From positions 49,424,274 to 49,488,273 of the forward strand of contig CM043942.1 in the NCBI GenBank assembly GCA_014529385.2: a stretch of DNA of 64,000 nucleotides, written 5' to 3'. Below are positions 1 through 11,811 of this stretch, one piece after another. The stretch's first letter is position 1. The number at the start of each line of letters is the position of its first letter. The position numbers and the translations under genes were made by a program. The notes below the pieces were generated by a model. The model was not told the origin of the DNA, ran no database searches, and worked only from the letters and a program-made list of their open reading frames with translations. This DNA is from Adiantum capillus-veneris (Eukaryota > Streptophyta > Polypodiopsida > Polypodiales > Pteridaceae).

Positions 1-970
1 AAGATAGTTAAGCCTGATGTACAACCTTTTTAAATGAAAATCTCAACTTATTCTTGTCCATGATCTATTGCAACTTCAGGTTTTTGATTTTATTCAAGAC
101 CATTCAATTTGCCATGCTTTATCTGTTATTAATTGTATTTTGTTTTGTAATTGATATAAGTATATAATTTTATAAATTTTATGTATCTTGGATCAAAATG
201 TATTTAGTTAGGTACTTATCTGTCATATTAGTTTGCTAGGCTATGGATTAGGTGAAATGAGCTAATGCGACATTACTGGCAACATGAAAGTCCAGGCTCT
301 GGCTAGTGGCTCTGGCCACTTGTTGGCCATAATGCTCATTTGGCCATTTAGCCATTAGCCAATGTAGGCCACCTGCATACCTATGGATTCTCATTTCAAT
401 CACAAATACAACTTTTTTTTTGATTTTCCATCAACTAGCATATGCAAATCTGGAGTACTATTGCCCCGCCAATTATATCTCTCAATCTTAACTAATAACT
501 AATGAAATGTAGAAGAATATTGACAGATTATATTTTCATTGATCTAAATTACACAAACTAAAAACTTTTTTCAAGATTTTATAGAGAGACAATAAGAGAT
601 GTGATTGTATTTATTGCAAAGTGCAAATACAGTGGTTCCAAAGAAAGAAAACTTTCCATTAAAGGTTTCAAAGCAAACTTGTTCCAATACAACGGTTTAA
701 GTTACAAAAAGGTTTGAAATCAAAAAAAAATATGCCTATGCCTTGTGCTGTTGCATGCTAGTTGCATGTTGTTGGCCATGATTGTTACACGCTTGAGGAC
801 AGTACATCAAAGAGTACTCTCAAAGAGCCTATGCAGCCTCCTGCTTAAATTAATTTGAGGGAAATCACATCCGAAGCTCTGTTTGTGTTGTGTTTTGTAG
901 TACCTATCTACACGTCAGGCAAATGGGGCCTTCTTGATAAGCAAGTCCGCCGTATTTTGGTAACCGATTT
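1..970. other. Anonymous AT-rich DNA, no gene seen
   Basis: No reading frame with recognisable protein content, no tRNA-like fold and no LTR ends were found. A short stretch near 290-375 repeats the word TGGCCA/GGCCAT several times, but no regular unit is visible. Confidence 0.5.
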
Positions 971-985
971 CATTTTGCTCTAAGT

Positions 986-1448
986 CTATAGAATGTCGTG
1001 CTCTTTGAGATTTGTGGTGTTTTGGGGTTGTTTTTTTGTGCTTGTTCTTTGTGGCTTTCTATAGAGTTTTGACTTACGGCGGCGGGGAGATGGCTCAGGG
1101 GCATCTTCATTAGGATCATAATCTTCATCATTGTTGATGCACTCACCATTGTTGGGTACATCAGAAGGCATGGCACCCATCCCCCTCGACATTGAATTGT
1201 CGGCCACATTTTGACAACCTTGGCCGAATGGGCCTCGCACCCATCCCTCTTCGAAACATCTCTCCGTCCACCCAATGATTCACTGGGATGTCCTCCCCTT
1301 CCTAGGACGAATGCTCATTAGACTTGTCTGTCTTTGTGCATTCGGGGTCGGCTAGCTCTTTGGGTTGCCGATTTGTACGCATCTTCTGCTTCCTGCACAC
1401 CTCATTGGTCTTTGGATTCTTCTTTGTAGTTTTTTTGGTCCTTGCCAT
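986..1448 (-). pseudogene. Small basic-protein gene or gene remnant of unknown function
   Basis: On the minus strand an ATG at 1448 opens a 48-residue frame ending at 1302. It is strongly basic (it begins MARTKKTTKK) and continues lysine/arginine/threonine-rich. A further frame at 1240-986 carries an acidic stretch (NNDEDYDPNEDAPEP) followed by a basic one (SPRRRKSK), ending near 986. The two frames could be parts of one gene broken by indels. A TATA-like box lies about 90 bp upstream of the ATG. I do not recognise the family. The first residues resemble a histone H3 tail, but the rest does not. Whether it is a host gene, a transposon ORF or chance is open. The ATG was chosen because of the TATA spacing and the uniform composition after it. 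Confidence 0.25.
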
Positions 1449-1537
1449 CTAGAAAGTGTCTTTGGGAATATCTTTAGAGCTTATGGTATTCGGAGAGGGA
1501 GGGAGTGTTTTGTATTTGTGATGGGGGGTTTTCCCTC

Positions 1538-1545
1538 TTTATATA
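1538..1545 (-). promoter_or_regulatory. TATA-like box
   Basis: TATATAAA reads on the minus strand in the context CCTATATAAAGAGG, about 90 bp upstream of the ATG at 1448. This is a plausible plant core promoter by sequence and spacing only. Confidence 0.3.
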
Positions 1546-1599
1546 GGGTGGCCATAGAAGGGTGGGTTCACACGGTGGAAAAGAGCTGCTAAAAGGACA

Positions 1600-2225
1600 A
1601 GAAAATAATCTTTTGAATTACAAAACCACATGAAAGTAAAGAACTATTTGATCTCACAGAGCTAAACCTCTACTTGAACAATTGCGTAAACAATCAAACA
1701 ATGAAAACACTCGATGAAAAGCAAGAGGGTTGTGACACAAAAAATTATGTTGTAATACTCAGATTACGGGGATAATATGTGCATTCAAGTGTAATGGATT
1801 TTCCATCATCATGAGATTCCAAGTACATCTATTGCCTCCTCGCCCAGACTTTTCCCACCCTAGTCCTTGATGCTCGCCACACTGCATGTTGTACTGGACC
1901 TTGTGAGGATCTCCAGTGCTCTAAGGAACAAGCATGGGCCAGTTTGATGTCCTTCTTTTGCCAAGCGTGATGACCTTGCACGTTCGATCGACACTTTGCA
2001 TCCAAAAGTGGTAAGGTAAAACCAGTTGAACTTCCTAAAGATAGCATGAGTGCATTAAACCCCCTCCATGTATTTTATTCTTGAAGTAGACACCTCTGGC
2101 ACGATATTGTGACTTCTCCATACCTTGCGTGCTCCAAACATCCAATGAACCATACATGTTCATAAAGTATGCACCATGTGCATAGAGGATATGCTATCCA
2201 TAAAGCCACAACACATCGATGATGA
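1600..2225. other. Anonymous DNA, no supported gene
   Basis: Short open frames occur on the minus strand (2047-1829, 2269-2075), but they are tryptophan- and cysteine-rich with no recognisable domain. I do not regard them as coding. Confidence 0.4.
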
Positions 2226-4391
2226 TCAAAAGTAAAGCATAGAATAGACCAAGGCGGAATAGCAAGCACTCACCATATAGTGTGTAATGTTTGTTTCACC
2301 CCATGCTATGACGACTACCTTTGTGAACTCCACCACCAAATTTTGGAATTGTTGTTGTTGCTCATTGGTTGTGCTTGCAAACCATAGTATCTTCATCATC
2401 TTGTTGAATACTGCCCAAACATGATGTCGGCTAAGCACAACACTTGCATTGCTATCATTGTCCGTTGTATACTTGCAAAGATCCTTCCACAACTCCCATC
2501 CACATTCAGATATTGATGACCTAACATGTGCACTACTTTCCTTGGGCGAAACCCTCTTCAAAAAGTGCCTTGCATTTAGTCCACTCATGGACATTGGTTG
2601 GGCCACTTCTTGAGCGCTTGCATTGTTCTTTTGTGCAACAATGGATGTATTGGTCCCATGACAACCTATTGAATTTAAAAGCCCTTCGACTTTTGGGATA
2701 GCATAAAGCGAACTCTCTGTAGGCTTCATTGTAAAGGCATAATCAATATGAAGCTTCAATAAACAATCAAAGATGCACATAAAAATATGAAGTGTGCAAA
2801 AATGCACATTTTTGAGAGGGAAGTTAATTATAGGGTTCTATTCATTGTCTTTTGTGGCACGATTGGGCTCCTCTAGCATATGACATCATAGCATTGAGTG
2901 CTCCCACACACGTGTAATTTGTGAATTGTCCTTTTCCTCTGTTTTGTCAAATGTTGCATTTTTGCGTGCATTCCCCTTATAGCCCTTAATGCAAAATGGA
3001 CAAGGATACAGAGCTCCAGCCCCTTGTTTGCACCCTAGAATGCACTTGATTGTTCTCAAATCGCCACCTAAGTGCCAATCAACTTCAAACTCCCCTATGC
3101 CATCCACTTGGAGTTTCTCCCAAGCTAGTTGTGCCTTAATGACATCTATTATCCACAAAATACATTCAAAAATCCAAGCAAGCACTTCATGGGTCTCCTT
3201 GGGAACCTCAATAGCACCAAGCCACCAAATTTCTATCTCCAACTGGACACTAAAAGATGGTGCACACTCTTCATTCAGAGCTATACGCTTCGCATGAAAT
3301 AAGGCCTCGTTCATGAGAGTAATACTCATCCTTTCTAGTCTTTGTTTCTTCACAATTTGACACTCGTCTAGCTAGAGCACAAACGTCAACTTTGATCCTA
3401 GCGCTAAAAAATGTCCAAAATAACATATGAAAAACCATAATTTGGAAAAAAAAACTGACTATGCATTGTTGTAGCCTCATCATTAGGTGGTACACCATAA
3501 AAATGTACCATTGCCATTTGAAGCTTTCTCAAATCAACAAAAATATTATTTGACATTGAGTAAGGAAATCCCTTGTCCACTATGTCTGCACCGACGCTTG
3601 CATTGGTATGTTTTCTTACTCCTTTTGACCTCTTGGTAAAGGTGGATGAAGGCATTATCTCCTCTATGTGCAAATAGCCCCCTATTCGAAAGTACACATC
3701 CTAGTTCAAAGCCTTCTTAGCAAGATTGACCTTAAATGGTATAGGAAAAACATTCTCAGTAATTCCTCTTTCCCTTAAAGCATCCTTAAGGAGACCATAT
3801 AAGGAAACGTATCCCTTAGTACTAATTCCCACTTCATCACAAGCCTTCTGTACATCAACATCGCTCACAAGATTTGAAAACTTTTGCATAACCTCCTTTG
3901 TGACAACATTGTTTAAATGTTCTATATTTGGTGCTCGCAAACGGGCTACGACATCCGATTTCTTGAGGCACAAACTCAACAAATGGATGCTATCCTCTTG
4001 GATGTGGCCACCACATAGCTCTTGGATAAAATTCCTAGAAGAAGGGACAAAAACATTACCACAGAAGCAATTTAAAGCATGTATTGGAGCATAGCAAAAT
4101 GCACCTTGTAGTTGTAACCCTTCTTTTTTGAGCACTGCCTTCAGGGGCTAAAGTCTCTATGGCTGAGAAGCTCCTCTTATGTTTCCTTGCACCTAAGGGC
4201 GTCTTTTTAAGATGCAGGATCTTATCTTCAAGCTTTGCAATCTTAGCATTTTTCTCTTCCACGTGTAGCTTAACAGTTTGCACTTCCTCCTTTGCATGAA
4301 TGATCCTTTCGCGCAATCCACTAGTGGTATGGGAAAGAAGTTGGCATTGATGCAAAGACCATTGTGTGCTATTAGCTCCAATAGTCAACAA
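2226..4391 (-). pseudogene. Decayed transposase-like gene
   Basis: Five minus-strand frames follow each other in order: 4391-4056, 4135-3701, 3697-3404, 3353-2886 and 2807-2226. Together they would make a protein of roughly 650-700 residues broken by frameshifts and stops. The N-terminal part has a coiled-coil-like segment rich in K and E. The 3353-2886 piece holds a GGDLRTIKCILG segment followed by a CPFC pair. In several plant DNA-transposon transposases, an aspartate-containing strand followed by a CxxC pair sits inside the RNase H-like catalytic fold. The last piece (2807-2226) is helical with conserved-looking tryptophans. No terminal inverted repeats were identified. I infer a DNA-transposon transposase or a gene derived from one. 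The superfamily is not assigned, and a host gene of unknown type remains possible. Confidence 0.45.
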
Positions 4392-4702
4392 TCACTTGCA
4401 CTGTCCACCAAGAAGACCTTGCTCCCCTCTACCTACATATTGTAAGAATAAGCAAGGCTATTGAATGTTGAATACACATTGATCATTAGGGTAGAGGCAA
4501 CCATGCACCCAAAGGTCCACATTGGTGTGACATGTATCATGGTGTTGTTGTGCAATTTACAAGTATTGATGTTTTAAGGGTGCGAAGTCCTTTGGCAGCT
4601 GAACATGTAGAGACACCATTTTTGAACTTGGAGATCTTGCTGCGGATGGGAGGTTTGTAATGTCACTTACTCCATGGAAAGGGGAATAAATTTGGCATCA
4701 AG
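4392..4702. other. Anonymous spacer
   Basis: No frame or repeat of note lies between the start of the transposase-like gene and the purine-rich repeat. It would contain any promoter of the minus-strand gene, but no convincing TATA box was seen. Confidence 0.35.
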
Positions 4703-4873
4703 CAAGAGAGCTATGGGATGAAGAGCTACAACAGAGATACATAGTGGAGAGGAGAGCTATGGAGTGGACAACTATGGAATGGAGAGCTGCAGAGCAGAGC
4801 TACGGAGTGGAGAGGAGAGCTATGGAGTGGAGAGCTATGGGATGGAGAGCTGCAACAGAGCTATGGAGTGGAC
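4703..4873. repeat. Purine-rich minisatellite
   Basis: About ten imperfect units of a 17-21 bp word of the type GGAGAGCTATGGAGTGG run in the same direction. The open frames across it (a WRAMEWRA-like repeat) are a by-product of the repeat and not a gene. Confidence 0.75.
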
Positions 4874-5392
4874 CTGCAACAAGGAGAGGGAAGGAGAAAG
4901 AGTTTGTGATGAAAAATAGAAGAGAGAAGAGAGAGGGAGAGGAGTGAGAGAGAGGGGAGTGATTTTGGAGGGAACTGAGAAAAGTTGGAGAGTTTGACAT
5001 TTTGCAGGTCTAGCAGTGAGATTTTGAGAGAAAAATTTGATTTTTGGGTATGCATATAGGTTGGGGAGAAGTTTTGAGTAAAAATGAGGTTTATTTGAAT
5101 TTTTCTTGAAAAAGGGCGGGGGTTATGGACGCCCTGGATGATGTGGCAAAAGAAAGGGGGTAGGGTAGTTATTGTCATAAGGGCCACCACGTAGAGAGAG
5201 AATGTACCTAATACCCCCCCAGCCTCTATTTCAGCCTACAAAAAACCTATGACAACCCTAAAAAACGCCTATGAGAAAACCCTCATTCAATGCTCTTCTC
5301 TCCTAAATCACACACATTTTTTGCCTTAATCCCTTAAAATTAGGGATCCTTACAAGGCCCTTTTGGGGTTCATATTTTTTCTAACGTGACAG
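4874..5392. other. Purine-rich spacer without gene
   Basis: A GA-rich run (to about 4965) is followed by low-information DNA. The boundary at about 5393 is where homology to Ty3 reverse transcriptase begins abruptly, so a deletion or rearrangement endpoint lies here. Confidence 0.4.
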
Positions 5393-7665
5393 AGCACTAA
5401 ACCAGATCACTATCAAAATAAGATTTCTTGTACTGTGGGTAGACGATCTGTTTGATAAGCTACAAGGCTCGACCTACTCTAGTAGGATTGACCTTAAAAG
5501 TGGCTATCATCAAATAAGGATAGTGAATGAAGATATCGTAAAGACCACGTTTCACACAATGTTGGTCTTTATATGAATACCTTGTCATGCCTTTTGGCTT
5601 GACAAATTCTCTAGACACATTCAACTGCTTAATGGAGAAAATCTTCAGACCCTGCCGCAAGTTTACTGCGATGATATCATCATCTACTCCAAATCTATTG
5701 AGGAGCATAAGCAACATCTCTAGGTAATTTTTCAAGCATTGAGGGAGAATAAACTTTTCATTAATCAAAAGAAGAGTGAATTTTTCCTTCAAGAGATTCA
5801 ATACTTAAGTCACATTATCTCTCAAGATGGTATCCGTATGGATCCAACCAAGTTAGAGGTAATAAAAGTATGGATCCAACCAAGTTAGAGGTAATAAAAG
5901 GATGGCATATCCCAAGGAATCTACAGGAGCTACAAAACTTTATTGGTATGTGTGCATACTATAGATGCTTCATAGCTATATTCTCACAAATAGCAAGACC
6001 ATTACATGACTTGACAAAGTAGAATGTTAAGTACATATGGATTGCCAAAGAACAAAATGCTTTGAGAAGCTTAAAGAAAAATTTACTTTTCAACCTGTGC
6101 TTACATTCCCGGATCTCTCAAAACCATGTGAGGTCCAATGTGATGCTTGTGGAGATTGCCTTGGAGCAGCCTTGCTTCAAGAAGGGCATGCCATAGCATA
6201 TGAGAGTCGAAGACTCGATTCCGATGAGCGAGTATTGGGCATCTACAAAAAGGAGTTGCTAGCTGTCATACATGCCCTTGAAACATGGAAGCACTATCTT
6301 TTGGGGACTCCATTCATCCTACTAACGGATCACCAAAGTCTTAAGTACTTCATGACGCAAACCAAGCTCTCCGACAAACAAATGAGGTGGGAAAATTTTC
6401 TTTCACAATTCAATTTTCATATTGCTCACAAGCACAATCAAATGGCCGATGCACTATCATGATGACCAAGGGGAAATGCGGTGTCCATAGCAACTGACAA
6501 TGATCTATCTTCCATGATAGATGAGTATGCTATTGACCCCGATTTGAAGGATGTAATTTCAGCCCTTGCCTTAGGGAAGAAAGAAGAACCATTCACCGTG
6601 CAGGATGGTTACCTTCTCCATGACAATAGGCTATGTGTTACTCACTCCCTTCATGACAAAGTAATGTATGAATCCCATGCTCCTCCCTATGCGGGGCATA
6701 GAGGGCAACCTACTCTTTGAGAAGTAGAAACATACTTCTATTGGCCTACCATAAAAGTAGACATACAAGAGTATGTTTGAAAATGCATCGTATGCCAAAA
6801 GACAAAGTATGATATAGGGAAGCAACCTGGGGTACTCCAGCCATTACCAATCCCTAATTCACCATGGGAGAGTATATCCATGGATTTATCTTTGGATTAC
6901 CCAAGCGTATCCATGGGAATATGCAAATATGGACAATAGTCGACAGGTTTAGCAAACAAACACACTTTATACTTGTCAAAAAGACTATTAAGGTGTACCA
7001 AATGACAAACCTCTTTATAGCCCAGATTTTCAAACACCATGGCTTGCCAACATCAATCGTGTCGGATAGAGATCCTCAAATGACCAATAATTTTTGGAAG
7101 GGTCTCTTTGAGAATCTAGTTACAAGGCTAGATTTCTCTTCAGTCTATCACCCACAAACGGATGGCCAAAGTGAAATAGCTAACCTCACGATTCTAGATC
7201 TACTCAAGACCTATGTTATGGAAGTAGATCAACGTTCCCAATGGGAGAGGTACCTACCCCTTGTAGAGTATGCGTACAATAACACTATATACATGGAAGA
7301 CTCCTTTTGAGATCATTGACGAAAGACCAAAAAGTCCCTTGCTACTTAAGGTACATGGGAAGATCTTCACGCTGATGAGTATAGCCGAGACCTACAAGAA
7401 TATTTTCAAAAGATTGAGGCTATATCCATCTCCCAAAAAAGGCCAAAAGCTGCTATTGACAAGCACAGATGGGACTTAGCCTTCAATAAAAATGATTGGG
7501 TCCTACTCAAGTTTCCCAAGGCTCAATTGAGGCAAACTATGAGCAAAAATCTTACGCGTTATCAAAAGTATTATGCTAAATTATAAAAAAGATACAATGG
7601 TCCTTTCCAAATCTTAAAACGAACCAATGAGATGGCCTATTCGCTAAGAAATGTAGACTAATGAC
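5393..7665 (+). pseudogene. Family A chromovirus pol remnant (copy A1): RT, RNase H, integrase
   Basis: This is a decayed Ty3/gypsy polyprotein, normally responsible for copying element RNA and inserting the cDNA. It begins inside reverse transcriptase (about 5395, RALN then the SGYHQIRI block near 5500) with stops and frameshifts. RNase H is best kept at 6037-6462 (CDACGDCLGA, then the TDHQSLKYF block). The H2C2 integrase finger follows at about 6670-6800, and the integrase core at 6864-7310 with SDRDP and HPQTDGQSE, which carry the second and third acidic residues of the DDE triad. The protein stops near 7660, before the chromodomain seen in copy A5. Also odd: an exact local duplication of about 25 bp near 5838-5895 in the RT/RNase H connection. 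Gag, protease, PBS and 5' LTR are missing. Confidence 0.85.
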
Positions 7666-7725
7666 TAAGACTTTATCTTCTCTACCTCATAGTCCAGGAC
7701 GACTATGGTTTCAAGAGAGAGGTAA

Positions 7726-8785
7726 TGTCATAAAATGTAATATCTACCTATTTGAAAAAGACTTTCTCATATTAAACTGATCATTTAATATTGTAGAGAT
7801 GAATGGGAACAAGAGGTAGAATATAGACATGTGCACATAATGGAGCTCAAAAGACCTTAGGGTTAGCTTCATTCAAGACCTCCAAAGGTTAGTGTTAAAA
7901 GTTATTAGACCTAGGATCTTAGGCAAGGTAGGAATAACCTTGAGGTGGGAACCCTACCCAAGCTTGAGGTGCTTGTCGTGCTTGCTAACTAAGGTGCTTG
8001 AGTTGCTTGTCGTGCTTGTTTACTAAGGTGGTTGTTGACTAAGGTGCTTATGGGAACCCTGCCCAAGCTTGAGGTGCTTGTCATGCTTGATGAGTAAAAT
8101 GCTTGAGAAGCTTGAAGTCAAACCAAGGCATACAAAGAGGGGGGCGAGCCTTACAAGTAGGGGATGAGAGACAATATCACCTATATCCTCTCAAGGGTCA
8201 CCCTTCCACAAGAGGCAACAAGGGCACTTGTCAAGCTCCTCCCCGTGTTCCCATCATGGTGTGCTTGAATCCTATTGAATAGGCTTTTAAGGGGTCCAAT
8301 GAGAATTTAGTTTGATTAACTAATTATCTAGGCAATATTCAATCCCTCTCTCTCAAAGGGGAAAGGAGGACACTTGTCCAAATGCTACCCTTGTTGCTTG
8401 ATATGCACAAAGCATGTGACTGGCTAGGCTTGAGGAGCTCCAATCAAATCAAGGATTGAGCTACAAGGAGGGGTCGACCAAGGCAAGCTAGGGGTGTGCT
8501 TGGAGATACACACGCTCTCACACACAGACATTCTCATTGTGTGAAGTGCAAGAGCTTCGATCTCCTTCTCTAAGCTTGAGAAGTTGAGAGCCTACACCAA
8601 CACATCTTGGCTATGGAATGCAAATCCAACCAAGAGCCATGCTTCAATGCTCTGCTTCTTTCTCGTATGTTACTTCTTCTTCCTCATTCCTTGCTATATC
8701 TCTCTCCACCTTTGAAGGTTTTTGAGGTCTTGGGACTGAGGCTGGGTACAAGTTATGTTAAGTATGGAGCTTGATTTACCCCTTG
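7726..8785 (+). repeat. Truncated 3' LTR of copy A1
   Basis: It starts TGTCATAAAAT directly after a purine tract (AGAGAGAGG, 7714-7722) that serves as the polypurine tract. It matches the minus-strand LTR at 15776-17340 over its first kilobase, including the CTTGAGGTGCTTG minisatellite. Homology fades at about 8750-8790, so the LTR end is lost where the copia LTR begins. The right boundary is approximate. Confidence 0.7.
7960..8111 (+). repeat. LTR-internal minisatellite (AGGTGCTTG units)
   Basis: Several imperfect repeats of AGGTGCTTG(T/A) alternate with CTAAGG words inside the LTR. The reverse-complement equivalent is at 16876-17045 in copy A2, with a different unit number. Confidence 0.65.
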
Positions 8786-8812
8786 TAATTTTATGTGGTA
8801 AAAGTGCACATT

Positions 8813-9403
8813 TGTAAGGCCCCCATTATGACGAGAAGCCATTGTGAGTGAAGGAAAATCACTTGCCCGAAACCAAAATTTTCACGGTCAAAAATCAGGC
8901 CCCGGGACTTTTTTTTCCTTCGCTAGAATATTCCTTTTTTTCGGAATATTATGGCCGGACGGTGGCCGGAAAGTGATTGGAAAACGATCCATCGATTGGC
9001 CAGTTGGCCGGTAGTCAATGGCCGGTGGCCGGTGGTCGGAAGTCAATCGTCGGTGGCAAGTGGCCGAATTCAAAAGCGGACTTGTCTTCTCAAGGGAGGC
9101 CACACATGGGTGGATTGGAGGGTCCGATTTGGACTTATCTACACAAGGGTGGCTACACATAGCTGCCTCTCATGAGAGAGGGTAGCCCTTTTGGCCTATT
9201 AAAGGAGGCCATTTCTAGACACATTAGACAGTGTGAAGTTGATGCAACAAGGTGAGTGTGAGGTGGTGAGAGTGAAGCAAGGTGGGAGCTCTATTAAGGG
9301 TATAATCCCTTTGTAAACTTCTTCTTGTTTTGAAGTATTAAAGCCATTGAGTGGATGATTTCCCGTGGACATAGCCCACATTGGGTGAACCACGTATATC
9401 GTG

Positions 9404-9438
<35 letters not shown>

Positions 9439-9531
9439 TCTCTACTCTATCATCTCTTGTGTGTGAAATCTATCTCTCTCCATTAAGTAATCTACTCAAA
9501 TATCTATTTAGCTACGTCTTATTTCCCAACA
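8813..9531 (+). repeat. 5' LTR of a Ty1/copia element
   Basis: The right end ...CCAACA sits two bases before a perfect iMet PBS. The left end is placed at TGTAAGGCCC (TG...CA rule), giving about 719 bp. The left end is an inference because no 3' LTR survives for comparison. It contains several TGGCCGG words at 8950-9066 and a (CT)n run at about 9410-9434. Confidence 0.6.
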
Positions 9532-9533
9532 AC

Positions 9534-9545
9534 TGGTATCAGAGC
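9534..9545 (+). other. Primer binding site (tRNA-iMet) of copia element
   Basis: TGGTATCAGAGC is complementary to the 3' end of plant initiator tRNA-Met and lies two bases after the LTR end. Confidence 0.85.
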
Positions 9546-9604
9546 AAGGTTTTCTCGTAGCTAAAGTATGTCAAGGAAAGGATTCCTTGAATTGAGTGGG
9601 AGTT

Positions 9605-11024
9605 ATGGCGGAGGAAGGGAAGCTTAAGATTGATAAGTTCAACGGCAAAAACTACCAACATTGGAAGATGCAGATTGAAGACTATCTCTACCAGAAGGAC
9701 CTCTATTTTCCACTAGGCGGTCTTGCGAAGAAGCCCGCAACAATGGCAGATGAAGCATGGATTGTCCTTGATCGAAAGGCACTGGGAACAATCAGGTTAA
9801 GCTTGGCGTCAACGGTGGCCTTCAACATTTTGGAGATGAAGACCACGGAGGACTTGATGAAGTCACTTGACAACTTCTACAAGAAACCATTGGCATCCAA
9901 TAAGGTATTTCTTATGAAGCGCTTGCTCAATCTAAAGATGGCAGAGAATGGTTCAATTGCAGAACACCTAAATGACTTTCACACAAACATAAGTCAACTT
10001 CAATCGGTGAAAATAGTTTTCGATGATGAAGTGCGAGCTCTCCTTATACTATCATCTCTACCGGATAGTTAGGACAGCCTTGTGATGGCTGTAAGTAATT
10101 CTACCTCTGGCACAAATACTCTTAAGTTTGATGATGTTGTGGGTGTTCTCCTAAGCGAGGAAATGCGAAGGAGAAGCACATGAGAATCATCAAGTGCTGC
10201 ACTATCAGTGGGAATAAGAGGAAGGCCTAAGGAGAGGTTCAAAAACCAAAAGGGTCGTGATTGCTCAAGGCGGAGCAAGTCACACACAAAGTCAGTTCTT
10301 GAATGTTGGAACTGCGGGCAAGAAGGGCCATGTCAAGAAGGATCGCTGGTCCAAGAAGAAGAAGGAGACAGAGTCTCAAGACAATAAGCCAACATCGGAG
10401 GCCAATGTGGCAGGTAAAGTAGAGCAAGATGCTCTAATTCTCTCATTAGACAATGTGTCTAATTCCAGGATAGTAGATTCCGGGGCTTCATTCCATGCAA
10501 CACCACACAAGCAACATTTCCAAGATTACACCAAAGGTAATTTTGGATATGCATACTTGGGAGATGATGAAGCTTGTGAGATTGTGGGCAAAGGTACAGT
10601 TTCTGTCAAAACTGCTAACGGAAATGAATGGAATCTTAAAGATGTTAGGCATGTTTCTTCTCTTCGCAAAAAATTGATCTCTATAGGACAATTGGACGAT
10701 GAAGGTCACAACATTGCATTCGAAAACAATTAATGGAAGATTTCAAAGGGATCTTTGGTGGTTGCCAAAGGAGAAAAGGGCGGTACACTTTACTTGTGTA
10801 CTGTTAGCACGCAACCTTTAGCTTGTGCAGCAACTACAGAAGTTGAGAGTGCGGTGTGGCATTACCGGCTTAGGCATATGAGTGCCAAAGGAATGCAAAT
10901 CCTTCAAACAAAGAAGCTTCTACTAGGTTTGAAAGAAGTGGACTTAGAGTTCTGTGAAGATTGTGTTTATGGTAAACAAAAGAGTTGTCCACCAACTTTT
11001 CCAACAAATAAATCAATAAATTGA
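9605..11024 (+). pseudogene. Ty1/copia gag-protease-GAG_pre-integrase, truncated
   Basis: The ATG at 9605 opens a copia gag of the UBN2 type (FNGKNYQHWK near the start, then the helical capsid region), ending at a stop at 10070. Homology continues in other frames past 10072. The zinc-knuckle region near 10300 is damaged (a GKKGHVKKD remnant lacking the usual cysteines). The aspartic protease motif DSGASFHAT is at about 10470. The pre-integrase block with WHYRLRHMS and a CEDC pair is at 10855-10970. Integrase core, RT, RNase H and the 3' LTR are absent, the homology stopping at a small inverted repeat at 11007. In-frame stops at 10070 and 10731 and at least one frameshift make it inactive. Confidence 0.85.
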
Positions 11025-11030
11025 TTTATT
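11007..11030. repeat. Small inverted repeat at the copia breakpoint
   Basis: The 11-bp arms AATAAATCAAT and ATTGATTTATT are separated by AA. The left arm is still within copia-like sequence. Downstream sequence is unrelated, so this is the breakpoint. Confidence 0.6.
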
Positions 11031-11490
11031 AAAATTGGGTTGGGGGGTTCTAGATTAGGTGCACTTGTCGCACACCTGCCCACCTGGGAATTCGATCGAC
11101 GCGGGGAATGGCTCGTTGGATTCCTCTAACCTAAAACTAGATGTACGTCATGGAAGATTCCCATCGTAGTGTAATAACACCTGTCAAAACGCGTATACAA
11201 ACCATTTAAGCAAGAGGGTTCCAAAACTAAAAAACCTAATCTAATGGCTTGTTCAGACATGTAGTTCCTGTGAACAGGCTCACAAAATTGCCGGCCTTAA
11301 TCCCTCCTAGGATTCTAGACACTTATATCTAGGAAGAAGGAAAATTGGCTATGGAAGTCGATGAAGCATGTCCACGTGGCACACAGATCCATGTGCACGT
11401 GACATCCCCTTATGCTTAAGGTGAGGTAAGGGTATCGATCTGCATGGACTCCTTGTATGAGGTTAGCAAATCTGGATAGTGGATGAGCAA
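11031..11490. other. Unassigned DNA, no gene
   Basis: No convincing frame. Composition resembles an old LTR or untranslated region (CACGTG-type words at 11370-11410), but no LTR ends can be defined. Confidence 0.35.
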
Positions 11491-11811
11491 GTCCTCATTC
11501 ACCCAAGCATCTGCATGTGCCCCTCGATCCTTGAATTTGAGGAAATGTTGCTGCGCTTCCTTCTTATTGCCAAGTTGAATGGGAAGCATTCAAAAACACT
11601 TTGACTTGGTGACAACAATCTCTGGTGGTTCTTCTGTTGGATTGCTCCTTGAAAGGCCACCCTTGTGGTTGCAACTTGACAGGTCCGCTTTGGAAACGCG
11701 TTGTGCCTCTTGTAGACGCTCCAAAGGAATGGCCATGTGAGGTCTCGGCTTCTAGAATTTGACCATCCGTGTCTTGAGAACCCTGAAATCCACACAAAAC
11801 TGAAATGAGTT

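Noticed and set aside
986-1448. Histone H3 gene
   Set aside because: Only the first few residues (MART-K) are H3-like. The rest does not follow H3 and the histone fold is absent.
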